Shown: piece after piece, positions 7,411 through 15,038 of the stretch
How positions within the stretch are numbered: position 1 is the stretch's first letter
Layout of the letters: each line of letters starts with the position of its first letter
Origin: Bacteroidota bacterium
Lineage (GTDB): Bacteria > Bacteroidota > Bacteroidia > Bacteroidales > WCHB1-69
Length of the DNA stretch: 15,108 bases
NCBI GenBank assembly: GCA_023413895.1
Contig: JAEZOU010000018.1
Location: 1 to 15,108, forward strand
Reading direction: 5' to 3'
The notes under the pieces: model-generated
What the model was told of the DNA's origin: nothing
Database searches by the model: none
Seen by the model: the letters and a program-made list of their open reading frames with translations, nothing else
Program-made: the position numbers and the translations under genes

Positions 7411-8016
7411 ATGGAAAATTTATTCAATCTATTGAAAAAGGATTTCCGTTTCCAAGATGCACTCAACGCTTGCATGAACTGCGGCATCTGCACGGCTATC
7501 TGCCCTGCTGCAGAATTTTATGACTACGATCCACGCCGCATTTGCGACATCGTACAACGTAAAAACGAATCGGAAATTGAAAACCTTCTTCGATCAGAGA
7601 TGATATGGTATTGTGGACAATGTCTTTCTTGCAAAACACGCTGTCCACGCAATAATGTTCCTGCCGAAATCATCACTGTACTCCGTAAAATCTCCATAGA
7701 ATATGGCTTCAACAATGTAATAGCGCACGAGCAACAAAAACGCATCATGAACAAAGTTGGAAATGCCATTTTAGATATTGGTTATTGCGTCCACCCTGAT
7801 ATTGTTATACCAGAAGAACACCCTGAACAAGGGCCTATTTGGGAGTGGTACTATAAAAATATTGAGAAGATTGCGCCTAAAATTGGAGCAAATTACAATG
7901 GTGAAGGGCCTGGTGCACTCCGCAAAATCCATCAAAAAAATTTAGATGAGATCAAAAAAATTTTTGAAGTTACGGGAGGAATGAAGTTCAAGAAAAAACT
8001 TCTTGATGAAGAATAA
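7411..8016 (+). CDS. HdrC-like ferredoxin subunit, 201 residues
   Basis: An electron-transfer protein with two [4Fe-4S] binding motifs: C21-x2-C24-x2-C27-x3-C31-P and C68-x2-C71-x2-C74-x3-C78-P. This is the HdrC arrangement from heterodisulfide-reductase-type complexes. The start is taken at the ATG; a TTG two codons earlier (7405) is in frame but unlikely. Beyond the two clusters there is a tail of about 120 residues, with an aromatic segment (GPIWEWYYKN) and a lysine-rich end, probably a docking surface for a partner. No membrane helix is seen. It probably passes electrons between the HdrA-like flavoprotein and the HdrB-like subunit encoded further down. Its substrate partners are unknown. 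Confidence 0.85.
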   Translation: MENLFNLLKKDFRFQDALNACMNCGICTAICPAAEFYDYDPRRICDIVQRKNESEIENLLRSEMIWYCGQCLSCKTRCPRNNVPAEIITVLRKISIEYGFNNVIAHEQQKRIMNKVGNAILDIGYCVHPDIVIPEEHPEQGPIWEWYYKNIEKIAPKIGANYNGEGPGALRKIHQKNLDEIKKIFEVTGGMKFKKKLLDEE

Positions 8017-8028
8017 AAGCATTATACA

Positions 8029-8358
8029 ATGAATAAGTTCGGTTTTTCGATTTCACAAACACGCACTGTCAACCTTGACACCACAGACAGAACGATTTTG
8101 CATGAATTGGAACTTTTGGAACCTTCTTTCAAAAGATGTATGAATTGTGGAAGTTGTACGGCAACCTGCTCAGCTCAGCAATTCACACATTTCAGCATTC
8201 GCCAAACAATGACTTTCTATCGTTTAGGAGAGTATGAAAAATTGCAAGAATCACTCCAAAATTGTATGTTGTGTGGAAAATGTACCTTAACATGCCCACG
8301 CAATGTAAATTTACGCTCTGTAATTATTAAAATGCGCCAACTTCTATCACAAAAATAG
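8029..8358 (+). CDS. Second, short HdrC-like ferredoxin, 109 residues
   Basis: A compact protein with two [4Fe-4S] motifs: C37-x2-C40-x2-C43-x3-C47 (followed by serine rather than the usual proline) and C79-x2-C82-x2-C85-x3-C89-P. It is essentially the HdrC core with a 36-residue N-terminal extension. Having two HdrC-type proteins in one operon suggests two electron branches, for example one serving HdrB and one the membrane HdrD-like protein, as in sHdr clusters that carry paired C and B subunits. The stop codon TAG overlaps a TAGGA sequence that may act as ribosome-binding site of the next gene. Confidence 0.85.
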   Translation: MNKFGFSISQTRTVNLDTTDRTILHELELLEPSFKRCMNCGSCTATCSAQQFTHFSIRQTMTFYRLGEYEKLQESLQNCMLCGKCTLTCPRNVNLRSVIIKMRQLLSQK

Positions 8359-8363
8359 GAAAT

Positions 8364-10148
8364 ATGAGTCAATTTCACCCATTTGTCATTCCCTTTTGCG
8401 CTGGTGTAATCATCCTATTTTCCGTCTGTGCCATTAAGTTTTACAGATGGTTTAAAAGCTTCGACCGATTACAACGAGCCATCGTCAAGAAAAATATCCT
8501 ATCATGGAAAATCTTTCCAGCTATTTGGGAAACTTTTTTAGAAGCCCTTATACATCGAAAAATCAGTCGTCAGAACCTTGTATTGGGATATATGCACCGA
8601 AGCATTGCCTTTGGTTGGTTTCTGTTAATTGTTGTAGGTGCAATCGAGTGTGAATTTGCGTTAAAAGGTGGAATTACACCATGGACAGCCATCTTTTTCC
8701 GTTATTTCAATCATAGTCATGATTTTACAGGTGCGAAGTTGTTTACGTTTGTAATGGATGCCCTTTTATTATACGTTCTTTCGGGTATATTCTTGGCATT
8801 CTGTAAAATGTTTTATTCCAGAATAGTAGGAATGAAAAAAACAACTAAGCACACCGTTTTCGATCGTTTTGCTAAATTTTCACTTTGGGCTATATTTCCG
8901 TTACGACTTATCTCGGAAAGCCTTACCGCCAATATCTATCATAACGGAGGATTTCTCACTCAAAATTTCGGAAGTATCTTCTCTCCATGGTTTGCAACTA
9001 ATTTTGAATTAGTATTTTGGTCATTGTATTCCATTGCTTTAGGCACTTTCTTCGTATCACTACCATTCTCCCGATATATGCACATTTTTACTGAAGTCTT
9101 TCTGATATATTTCCGTAATATGGGCGTAAAAGAGAATGAGAAAAAATCGGGATATACGATGCTAGAATTAAGTGCATGCTCACGTTGTGGCATCTGTATC
9201 GATAATTGTCCATTAAATAAAGACCTTCACATTCAAGGTGTTCAGTCGGTATATTTCCTTCGCGAAATGCGATATAAACGACTAACAGAATCCATCAGCA
9301 ACAATTGTTTGTTATGCGCTCGCTGTGCCTCAGATTGTCCTGTTGGCATCGATTTAATGTCGATACGCCAAATGATGCGTAACAAAGGAGAATTGGACAA
9401 ATCAGACAAATATCAATACATTTCGAACGTTCAATCCTTCAACTCCATTGGTAGAGTAATCTATTTTGCAGGCTGTATGTCCCATCTTACTCCAGGTATT
9501 ATTGAAGCGATGCAAGAGATTTTTAAGGCTGTTGGCCAGAAATATTGGTTCATGGATGAAGATCGGACCATTTGCTGCGGACGACCTCTCAGACAGCAAG
9601 GTTTTACCGAGCAAGCAAAAACACTTAGACGTAAAAATACAGAATTGATAAAAGAATCGGGAGCATCAATGTTAGTAACCTCTTGTCCTATTTGCTATCA
9701 ATCCTTTACCAAGGAATATAACCTTCCCATTCGGGTAATGCATCATAGCGAATATATCGATATGTTGATTCAAGAAGGCAAATTGCAGGTAAACAAGAGT
9801 GCACAACGTATTACTTACCACGACCCGTGCGAGTTAGGCCGAAGTTGTGGCATTTACAAAGCACCAAGAGAAGTTTTGAAAAGTGTAGCAACACTCTTAC
9901 GTACGGAGAACGAAAAGGAGAAAAGTCTATGTTGCGGATTCAATTTAGGAGACCTATCTATTACCGCTGATGGTCAGCGAAAAATTAGAAATGCAGCATT
10001 CGAAAACCTTACCGCTCCGGCTCCAGATATGATTGCTACGGCCTGTCCAATGTGCAAAAAAGCGTTTAAACATGGTAAGAAATTTCCAGTAAAAGACATT
10101 GCTGAAATTGTTGCAGAAAACATCCATTATGAAACTTCAAATCAATAG
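8364..10148 (+). CDS. Membrane cytochrome b-like / HdrD-like fusion oxidoreductase
   Basis: A 594-residue inner-membrane protein. Residues 1-250 hold about five hydrophobic helices (near 8-28, 80-98, 125-148, 170-188, 213-235) and look like the HdrE/DsrM/NarI heme-b domain; H78, H118 and H240 are candidate heme ligands. Two [4Fe-4S] motifs follow (C272, C275, C278, C282; C315, C318, C321, C325). Then come two complete CCG domains (C371, C404-C405, C441, C444; C489, C523-C524, C561, C564), which in HdrB/HdrD bind non-cubane [4Fe-4S] clusters. It thus combines HdrE and HdrD, or DsrM and DsrK, in one chain and could link menaquinone to a cytoplasmic thiol/disulfide or sulfur reaction. It lies 5 bases after the short HdrC gene. 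The direction of electron flow cannot be told. Confidence 0.85.
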   Translation: MSQFHPFVIPFCAGVIILFSVCAIKFYRWFKSFDRLQRAIVKKNILSWKIFPAIWETFLEALIHRKISRQNLVLGYMHRSIAFGWFLLIVVGAIECEFALKGGITPWTAIFFRYFNHSHDFTGAKLFTFVMDALLLYVLSGIFLAFCKMFYSRIVGMKKTTKHTVFDRFAKFSLWAIFPLRLISESLTANIYHNGGFLTQNFGSIFSPWFATNFELVFWSLYSIALGTFFVSLPFSRYMHIFTEVFLIYFRNMGVKENEKKSGYTMLELSACSRCGICIDNCPLNKDLHIQGVQSVYFLREMRYKRLTESISNNCLLCARCASDCPVGIDLMSIRQMMRNKGELDKSDKYQYISNVQSFNSIGRVIYFAGCMSHLTPGIIEAMQEIFKAVGQKYWFMDEDRTICCGRPLRQQGFTEQAKTLRRKNTELIKESGASMLVTSCPICYQSFTKEYNLPIRVMHHSEYIDMLIQEGKLQVNKSAQRITYHDPCELGRSCGIYKAPREVLKSVATLLRTENEKEKSLCCGFNLGDLSITADGQRKIRNAAFENLTAPAPDMIATACPMCKKAFKHGKKFPVKDIAEIVAENIHYETSNQ

Positions 10149-10151
10149 ATT

Positions 10152-11207
10152 ATGAATACAAGATATTGGAATGAATATCAGAAAGAGATTGCTGATGATA
10201 AATATTTTTATGAAAGAAGTTGCATTCGACAAACTTTCTTTCCCGGTTCAGAAGCTGCATTCTTGAAAATGTTGCAAGAGGAACTAGGAAAAGATATTCG
10301 TGATGAAGTCAACCAACACACGTGCACAGGCATTGGCTACCACGCTGATATTGTGCCCATAGAAACTACGCTCACTATTGTGGCGCGTCTCTTCTCGCTA
10401 ATGACTGAAGCAGGATATGAAAATTATGTTCCTTCTTGCGTAACATCATTCGGTATTTTCACCGAGATGGTACATATTATGAAAGAACATCCTGAAATTT
10501 TAGAACAGACGCGTGAGAATCTCAGAAAAGCAACAGGTAGAGAGTTTGAACTGCCAAAAAATTTAGTTCACCCTTCAGACATCATCTACAAATTTAGATA
10601 TGAGTTGAAGAAAAAAATGAAATATCAACTCATCAATCGATTCACCCACAAGCCATTACAAGTTGTTGAACATATCGGTTGCCACTATGCTAAGATTTTC
10701 CCGGAAAAGGGAATTGGTAAAGCTGAATTTCCACACGTTTTGGCAGGAATGATTGAAGCTTGGGGCGGCGAAGTGATCGATTATCCAGAAAGAAGACACT
10801 GCTGCGGCTTCGGATTTCGACACTACTTACTTCAAGAAAATCGCGGGTACTCTATTGCAAACTCTAAAAAGAAATTTGAATCGATGGAACCCTACGAACC
10901 AGACTTTATCGTTACCAACTGTCCAGGTTGCTCAATGTTTATGGACAAATGGCAATATGTAATTGCAGAAATGGAGCATAAAACCTACGACAAAGATGGC
11001 TATGGTATCCCCGTGCTCACTTACGAAGAGATGGCAGGATTACTACTCGGCTATGACCCTTGGAAATTAGGACTACAATTGCATCAAATTCAGGTGGAGC
11101 GACTTTTGGATAAAATTGGAATTCCTTACAATCCTGCTCAAAAATATACGGGTGCAAATGGCGAGATTCTCCCTTCACCGGAAAAACCTTCTGTATTAAA
11201 AGTTTAA
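10152..11207 (+). CDS. HdrB-like CCG-domain subunit with altered first site
   Basis: A 351-residue soluble protein with two CCG domains. The second is complete (C177, C217-C218, C257, C260). The first keeps C24, C58 and C96 at matching spacing, but threonine (T57) replaces one cysteine of the CC pair and serine (S99) replaces the last of CxxC. In methanogen HdrB both domains bind catalytic non-cubane clusters that split a disulfide; here the first site may be changed or lost, which would alter the substrate. A C-terminal tail of about 60 residues extends past the usual end. It starts 3 bases after the fusion gene, suggesting translational coupling. The HdrB family call is firm; the reaction is unknown. 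Confidence 0.83.
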   Translation: MNTRYWNEYQKEIADDKYFYERSCIRQTFFPGSEAAFLKMLQEELGKDIRDEVNQHTCTGIGYHADIVPIETTLTIVARLFSLMTEAGYENYVPSCVTSFGIFTEMVHIMKEHPEILEQTRENLRKATGREFELPKNLVHPSDIIYKFRYELKKKMKYQLINRFTHKPLQVVEHIGCHYAKIFPEKGIGKAEFPHVLAGMIEAWGGEVIDYPERRHCCGFGFRHYLLQENRGYSIANSKKKFESMEPYEPDFIVTNCPGCSMFMDKWQYVIAEMEHKTYDKDGYGIPVLTYEEMAGLLLGYDPWKLGLQLHQIQVERLLDKIGIPYNPAQKYTGANGEILPSPEKPSVLKV

Positions 11208-11225
11208 CAAGAAAGGAAAGAAAAA

Positions 11226-12239
11226 ATGAAAAAAATTGCGATAATTGGTGCTGGACCTGCGGGAATAGAAGCCGCTTCTATATTGGCACGGAATGAATTT
11301 GAAATCTTACTTTTTGAAAAATCTGCCAATCCTCTTGCTAATCTTTTGGACAAAGCCTATCTTTTCCCAAATTTTTCGCCAGCAGGAGAGCTAGTAGAAT
11401 CCCTTAACCGACAATTAATGCACGAAAACATCAAACTTCTCTCTGACAGGGAAGTTATGAAACTTTCACAGGAGAATAACCTTTGGAAAGTTATTGACAA
11501 ACAAGAGAAAACATATTTAGTTGATGCAGTGCTTATTACAACAGGTTATACAACTTTTGATGCTTCACAAAAAGAGGAATTAGGTTATGGTATTTACAAA
11601 GGTGTAACCACCTCTATCGAGATGGAAAAGATGATTCACTACAAACAGATTTTCAATACCATTGGTGAAACACCCCAACGAATTGTTTTTTTGCAATGCG
11701 TAGGTTCGCGTGATGAAAAATCGGGCAATAGCTACTGCTCCAAGGTGTGCTGTGTAACCGCAGTAAAACAAGCCATCGAAGTGCGCAAAATTCTACCAAA
11801 AACTGAAATATACATCTTCTATATGGACCTTAGAATGTGGGGAAAAGGGTTTGAAGAGATGTATCGATCTGCACAAGAAGAGTATGACATCCGTTTTGTA
11901 AGAGGAAGAATATCTGAAGCCTCCTCCACTTTCAATAAAAAAGTTCAAATTAAAGCGGAAGATACGCTATCAGGACGTCCATTGAAGATGACCACAGACC
12001 TATTAGTACTGATGGTAGGAATGGAAGCTTCACCAGGAACCCAAAATTTGGCTAAGCAATGCCATATAGATGGTAAATATGGATTTATAGAAACAGAAAA
12101 TCCTCATACTGATGACAATAAAACATCAGCTTTTCATGTTTATGTAGCGGGAAGTTGTAAAAAACCAATGAGTATCAACGATACCATCAACGATGCTCGT
12201 TCTGCTGCATTAACCATTATCAATAACTTAAAAGATTAA
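11226..12239 (+). CDS. Minimal HdrA-like FAD/[4Fe-4S] subunit (sHdrA-like)
   Basis: A 337-residue flavoprotein. GAGPAG at 8-13 begins the FAD-binding fold. FLQCVGSRDE leads into C158, and with C171, C175 and C176 gives the 13-4-1 spacing of the special HdrA-core [4Fe-4S] cluster. A second dinucleotide segment ends in VYVAGSC near 305-311. Methanogen HdrA is about twice as long, with an N-terminal cluster domain and ferredoxin-like inserts; these are absent, so the protein resembles the short sHdrA of sulfur oxidisers. No MvhD, FlpD or hydrogenase gene lies nearby, which argues against classical hydrogen-driven bifurcation. A purine-rich AAAGGAAAG ends about 6 bases before the ATG, the best ribosome-binding site in the operon. 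Confidence 0.85.
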   Translation: MKKIAIIGAGPAGIEAASILARNEFEILLFEKSANPLANLLDKAYLFPNFSPAGELVESLNRQLMHENIKLLSDREVMKLSQENNLWKVIDKQEKTYLVDAVLITTGYTTFDASQKEELGYGIYKGVTTSIEMEKMIHYKQIFNTIGETPQRIVFLQCVGSRDEKSGNSYCSKVCCVTAVKQAIEVRKILPKTEIYIFYMDLRMWGKGFEEMYRSAQEEYDIRFVRGRISEASSTFNKKVQIKAEDTLSGRPLKMTTDLLVLMVGMEASPGTQNLAKQCHIDGKYGFIETENPHTDDNKTSAFHVYVAGSCKKPMSINDTINDARSAALTIINNLKD

Positions 12240-12244
12240 TAACT

Positions 12245-12988
12245 ATGAACAGATTATTAGAAGGAAAAACCGCATATATTACTGGTGGTTCACGTGGAAT
12301 TGGCAAAGCTATTGCATTACTTTTTGCACAACAAGGTGCCAACATTATCTTCACAGCCACTAAAGAGACAGAAAACACGCAACAACTACTGCAAGAGATT
12401 GAATCATTAGGTGTTAAGGCTCGTTTTTTTGCCTATAATGCCGCAGATATAGAAGCTTGTAAAGAAGCTATCAACCAAACCATTACCGAATTTGGAAGAA
12501 TCGATATTTTAGTAAACAACGCTGGAATTACCAAAGACAACCTTCTAATGCGTATGAGCGAAAACGATTGGGATATTGTACTGAATACCAATACAAAATC
12601 TGTCTTCAACCATGTAAAAATGGCACAAAGTGCGATGCTAAAACAACGGGCAGGCTCTATCATCAATATCAGCTCTATTGTAGGGATGGCAGGCAACGCT
12701 GGACAAGCTAACTACGCTGCATCTAAGGCTGCAATTATCGGATTTACACAATCGATAGCCAAGGAATTAGGTAGCCGTAATATCCGTTGCAACGCCATTG
12801 CACCAGGATTTATCGAAACCGATATGACTCAAAACCTTTCTGCTGAAATTCGCGAAACAATGCTCAAATCTATCTCCTTAAAACGAATGGGAAATCCTGA
12901 AGATGTTGCTAAAACAGCACTCTTTTTAGCTTCTGACCTTGCAGGCTATGTTTCGGGACAAGTTATACGCTGTGATGGTGGAATGTAA
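12245..12988 (+). CDS. fabG: 3-oxoacyl-ACP reductase-type SDR (FabG-like)
   Basis: A 247-residue classical SDR with the typical FabG length and motifs: TGGSRGIG (13-20), NNAG (91-94), N116, S144, Y157 and K161 (YAASK), PGFIETDM (187-194) and the C-terminal CDGGM. FabG reduces 3-oxoacyl-ACP to (R)-3-hydroxyacyl-ACP with NADPH in fatty-acid synthesis. It sits 5 bases after the HdrA-like gene, away from any other fatty-acid genes. In a sulfonolipid operon it could supply the 3-hydroxy acyl chain that is N-linked to capnine in many sulfonolipids, but it could also be the cell's general FabG or act on another ketone. Only the family is certain. Confidence 0.87.
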   Translation: MNRLLEGKTAYITGGSRGIGKAIALLFAQQGANIIFTATKETENTQQLLQEIESLGVKARFFAYNAADIEACKEAINQTITEFGRIDILVNNAGITKDNLLMRMSENDWDIVLNTNTKSVFNHVKMAQSAMLKQRAGSIINISSIVGMAGNAGQANYAASKAAIIGFTQSIAKELGSRNIRCNAIAPGFIETDMTQNLSAEIRETMLKSISLKRMGNPEDVAKTALFLASDLAGYVSGQVIRCDGGM

Positions 12989-12997
12989 TACTCGAAT

Positions 12998-14470
12998 ATG
13001 AGACGGACTCTTTTTTTCTTGCTCTTTCTATTTTCGCTATCGCTCTTTGCTCAAAAAGGAGAGCCTTTGCGGGTTGAATTGGTAACGGAAAAAGATTACC
13101 ACGACTATAACTATGAACTTTGTGAGCGAAACGGCGCTGTCGTTTTTTACAAAAGTAATCTTCTAAACAAAGATACCGCCAATTGGGTAATTCTTCAATA
13201 TGACACAAATCTTACCCAAACAAGAAATACAGAAATCTGTATCCCCAATTTAGCAGAACCCATATCCTCTTACTACACAGATAATTTTGTTCATATTCTC
13301 TTTCAGAAAGAGGATAATCGAAACAAGAGTAACATATGGTTTCTGCTCACTTATCAGTGCGATAGTGTCAATACAAAATTACGACCACTTCCCTTAACGC
13401 TCAACGAAATAAGTTATATTAAAGCATACGGAGAGTACCTTTATTGCGTTGCCAACGAAAAGAAAACCATTGGCGCAGACGTTGTACATTTGCCTACAAT
13501 GAAGGTTAAAGGGATCTATCTTGAGGATTACTACATTGAGCAGTATGCCTTTCTTGAAATTGATACCGTTAAAGAAAGATTATTAGTAGGTGCACTTAAA
13601 TTCCCAAAAGTTCACGAAGCCCTTTCGACATTTGCACTTATTGACAGCGACTTAGGCTTTAACGACTACACCTTGAAACCATATCCTAAAAGTGATGATT
13701 TTTGGCTTACTGGAGCCCGTTGTGCAGTTAGCGACTCAGGCGATGTACTATTAGTAGGAACCTATAATCACAACACTGAAAAGCGTTTAGGCAATCTCCA
13801 CACAGGTGTTTATGCCTTACCCTACCGCAATGGTGAAATGGGCGATATTCACTACTATAATTTTTCAAATCTTAAAACCTCCAACTTACTATCTCAGGAA
13901 AAGATACAAAATTTAAACTTAGAACTCATTTTAGGTAATCTATTTCACAACAATAATCAATTTGCACTCGTAACGGAAGTTTATTACCCAGAATACAACT
14001 ACAATAACACATACGCAAGCAGTTTTGGGTACTACTATGGCTATGGAGGTTATCCTACCACTACTTTTGCGGGCTATCACTTCACCCATAGCTATATCAC
14101 CACATTTGATAAAGAGGGAAAGCTCATTTGGGACAATTATTTTCCTTTTAATAACGTAATTACCAATGCTTTATACACCAAAACAAGTGTATATATTGAT
14201 AAAGAAAACTTAGGATACATATATTACAACTTTGGAAATAAAATAACCTCTACATTAGTTGATAAATATGAAGTAATTGAACCTGTTACCTCGCAAGTAA
14301 TCGTAACAAAATCCACATCTGACGAGGTGGAATACACAAGAAACTTACAAATCAGAAATTGGTACGACAACAACTTTATTATCTGCGGCTATCAGTATAT
14401 CAAAAATGGTTCACGAAATAAATTTGGGAAAAGATTTGTATTCACAATGAATAAATTGATTTACGAATAA
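12998..14470 (+). CDS. Secreted protein of unknown function, tyrosine-rich patch
   Basis: A 490-residue protein with a clear signal peptide (MRRT, hydrophobic core, cleavage after LFA before QK, about residue 18). The mature part is beta-rich, with repeated short strand-turn patterns (for example VLLVGTYNHN and KLIWDNYFPF) that could form a beta-propeller, although no repeat unit was clearly defined. Residues 329-361 are strikingly rich in tyrosine, glycine and asparagine. No lipobox, C-terminal sorting domain or catalytic motif is seen. It begins 9 bases after fabG, so it is probably the last gene of the operon and would act in the periplasm or at the outer membrane. A role in handling the lipid product is only a guess from position. 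Confidence 0.72.
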   Translation: MRRTLFFLLFLFSLSLFAQKGEPLRVELVTEKDYHDYNYELCERNGAVVFYKSNLLNKDTANWVILQYDTNLTQTRNTEICIPNLAEPISSYYTDNFVHILFQKEDNRNKSNIWFLLTYQCDSVNTKLRPLPLTLNEISYIKAYGEYLYCVANEKKTIGADVVHLPTMKVKGIYLEDYYIEQYAFLEIDTVKERLLVGALKFPKVHEALSTFALIDSDLGFNDYTLKPYPKSDDFWLTGARCAVSDSGDVLLVGTYNHNTEKRLGNLHTGVYALPYRNGEMGDIHYYNFSNLKTSNLLSQEKIQNLNLELILGNLFHNNNQFALVTEVYYPEYNYNNTYASSFGYYYGYGGYPTTTFAGYHFTHSYITTFDKEGKLIWDNYFPFNNVITNALYTKTSVYIDKENLGYIYYNFGNKITSTLVDKYEVIEPVTSQVIVTKSTSDEVEYTRNLQIRNWYDNNFIICGYQYIKNGSRNKFGKRFVFTMNKLIYE

Positions 14471-14489
14471 CGGTTCAAATTAAAGAGAA

Positions 14490-14525
14490 AAAAGGTTGAA
14501 TCTCCGAAGGGAAATTCAACCTTTT
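14490..14525. terminator. Bidirectional intrinsic terminator
   Basis: AAAAGGTTGAAT (14490-14501) pairs perfectly with ATTCAACCTTTT (14514-14525), and the inner TCC/GGA bases extend the stem around a GAAG loop. On the plus strand it ends in CTTTTCATTT, and on the minus strand in a T-rich run (TTTTTTCTCTTT). It lies between two convergent genes and should stop transcription from both sides, marking the end of the operon. Confidence 0.85.
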
Positions 14526-14546
14526 CATTTATGCTAACAATAAATT

Positions 14547-15038
14547 TTAGAAAGTATATCTAAATCCCAAAGAGGCTACCCAATCAAAATAGCCATGACC
14601 ATTTTTACCTGCAATAAAGCCGAAACCTGGACGTAAATCTAATTGAATTGCAAATGGAATGCGGAATTTATACTCAAGACCACCTATGGCATTCACACCC
14701 AATTTCAATGCTGAATATTGAGAAGTTCTTACACCGAGAGTTGCACCACCACCAAGCAACCAATAGAGACCATTCACTCTATTAAACTCTATTTGATACA
14801 TAGCATTAGGATTTACCTCAATACCTAAAACTAATCCTTCATCATTGCCAGGGAAGTTCAATTTTAAACCTGCATCAATTTGGAGTGCAGTTGAACCGGA
14901 AAGAAATGTCTTGTAAGTCACCCCATTAAAAGATCCCAAATGAATTCCTAACGCATTACGATATGGCCCTTGAGCAAATGCAAAAACGCTAATTCCTAAG
15001 AAAAGCAACAACAAAGTAATTTTTTTCATTTTTTTCAT
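14547..15038 (-). CDS. Small outer-membrane beta-barrel protein
   Basis: A 163-residue protein with a signal peptide cleaved after AFA before QG (about residue 22). A second ATG at residue 4 is an alternative start. The mature 140 residues alternate hydrophobic and polar residues in short strands with glycine-rich turns (LLGGGATLGVRT, GGLEYKFRIPF) and end in an aromatic residue (GFRYTF), the usual C-terminal signal for insertion into the outer membrane. The size suits an 8-stranded barrel, though I recognise no named family. It faces the operon and shares its terminator. Upstream DNA (15039-15108) is AT-rich; TAATTTTT on the minus strand is an imperfect -7 candidate. Confidence 0.75.
   Translation of the reverse strand: MKKMKKITLLLLFLGISVFAFAQGPYRNALGIHLGSFNGVTYKTFLSGSTALQIDAGLKLNFPGNDEGLVLGIEVNPNAMYQIEFNRVNGLYWLLGGGATLGVRTSQYSALKLGVNAIGGLEYKFRIPFAIQLDLRPGFGFIAGKNGHGYFDWVASLGFRYTF

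Noticed and set aside
9466..9648. Short plus-strand reading frame inside the HdrD-like gene
   Set aside because: It overlaps, in another frame, the cysteine-motif-bearing coding sequence of the HdrD-like protein.
7411..12239. A true sHdr sulfur-oxidation system
   Set aside because: No lipoate-binding protein, lipoate ligase or paired HdrB genes are in the window, and a membrane HdrDE-like fusion is present instead; it is kept only as an analogy.
7411..12239. Methanogen-type electron-bifurcating HdrABC-Mvh
   Set aside because: The HdrA lacks the extra domains and no hydrogenase, MvhD or FlpD gene is present.
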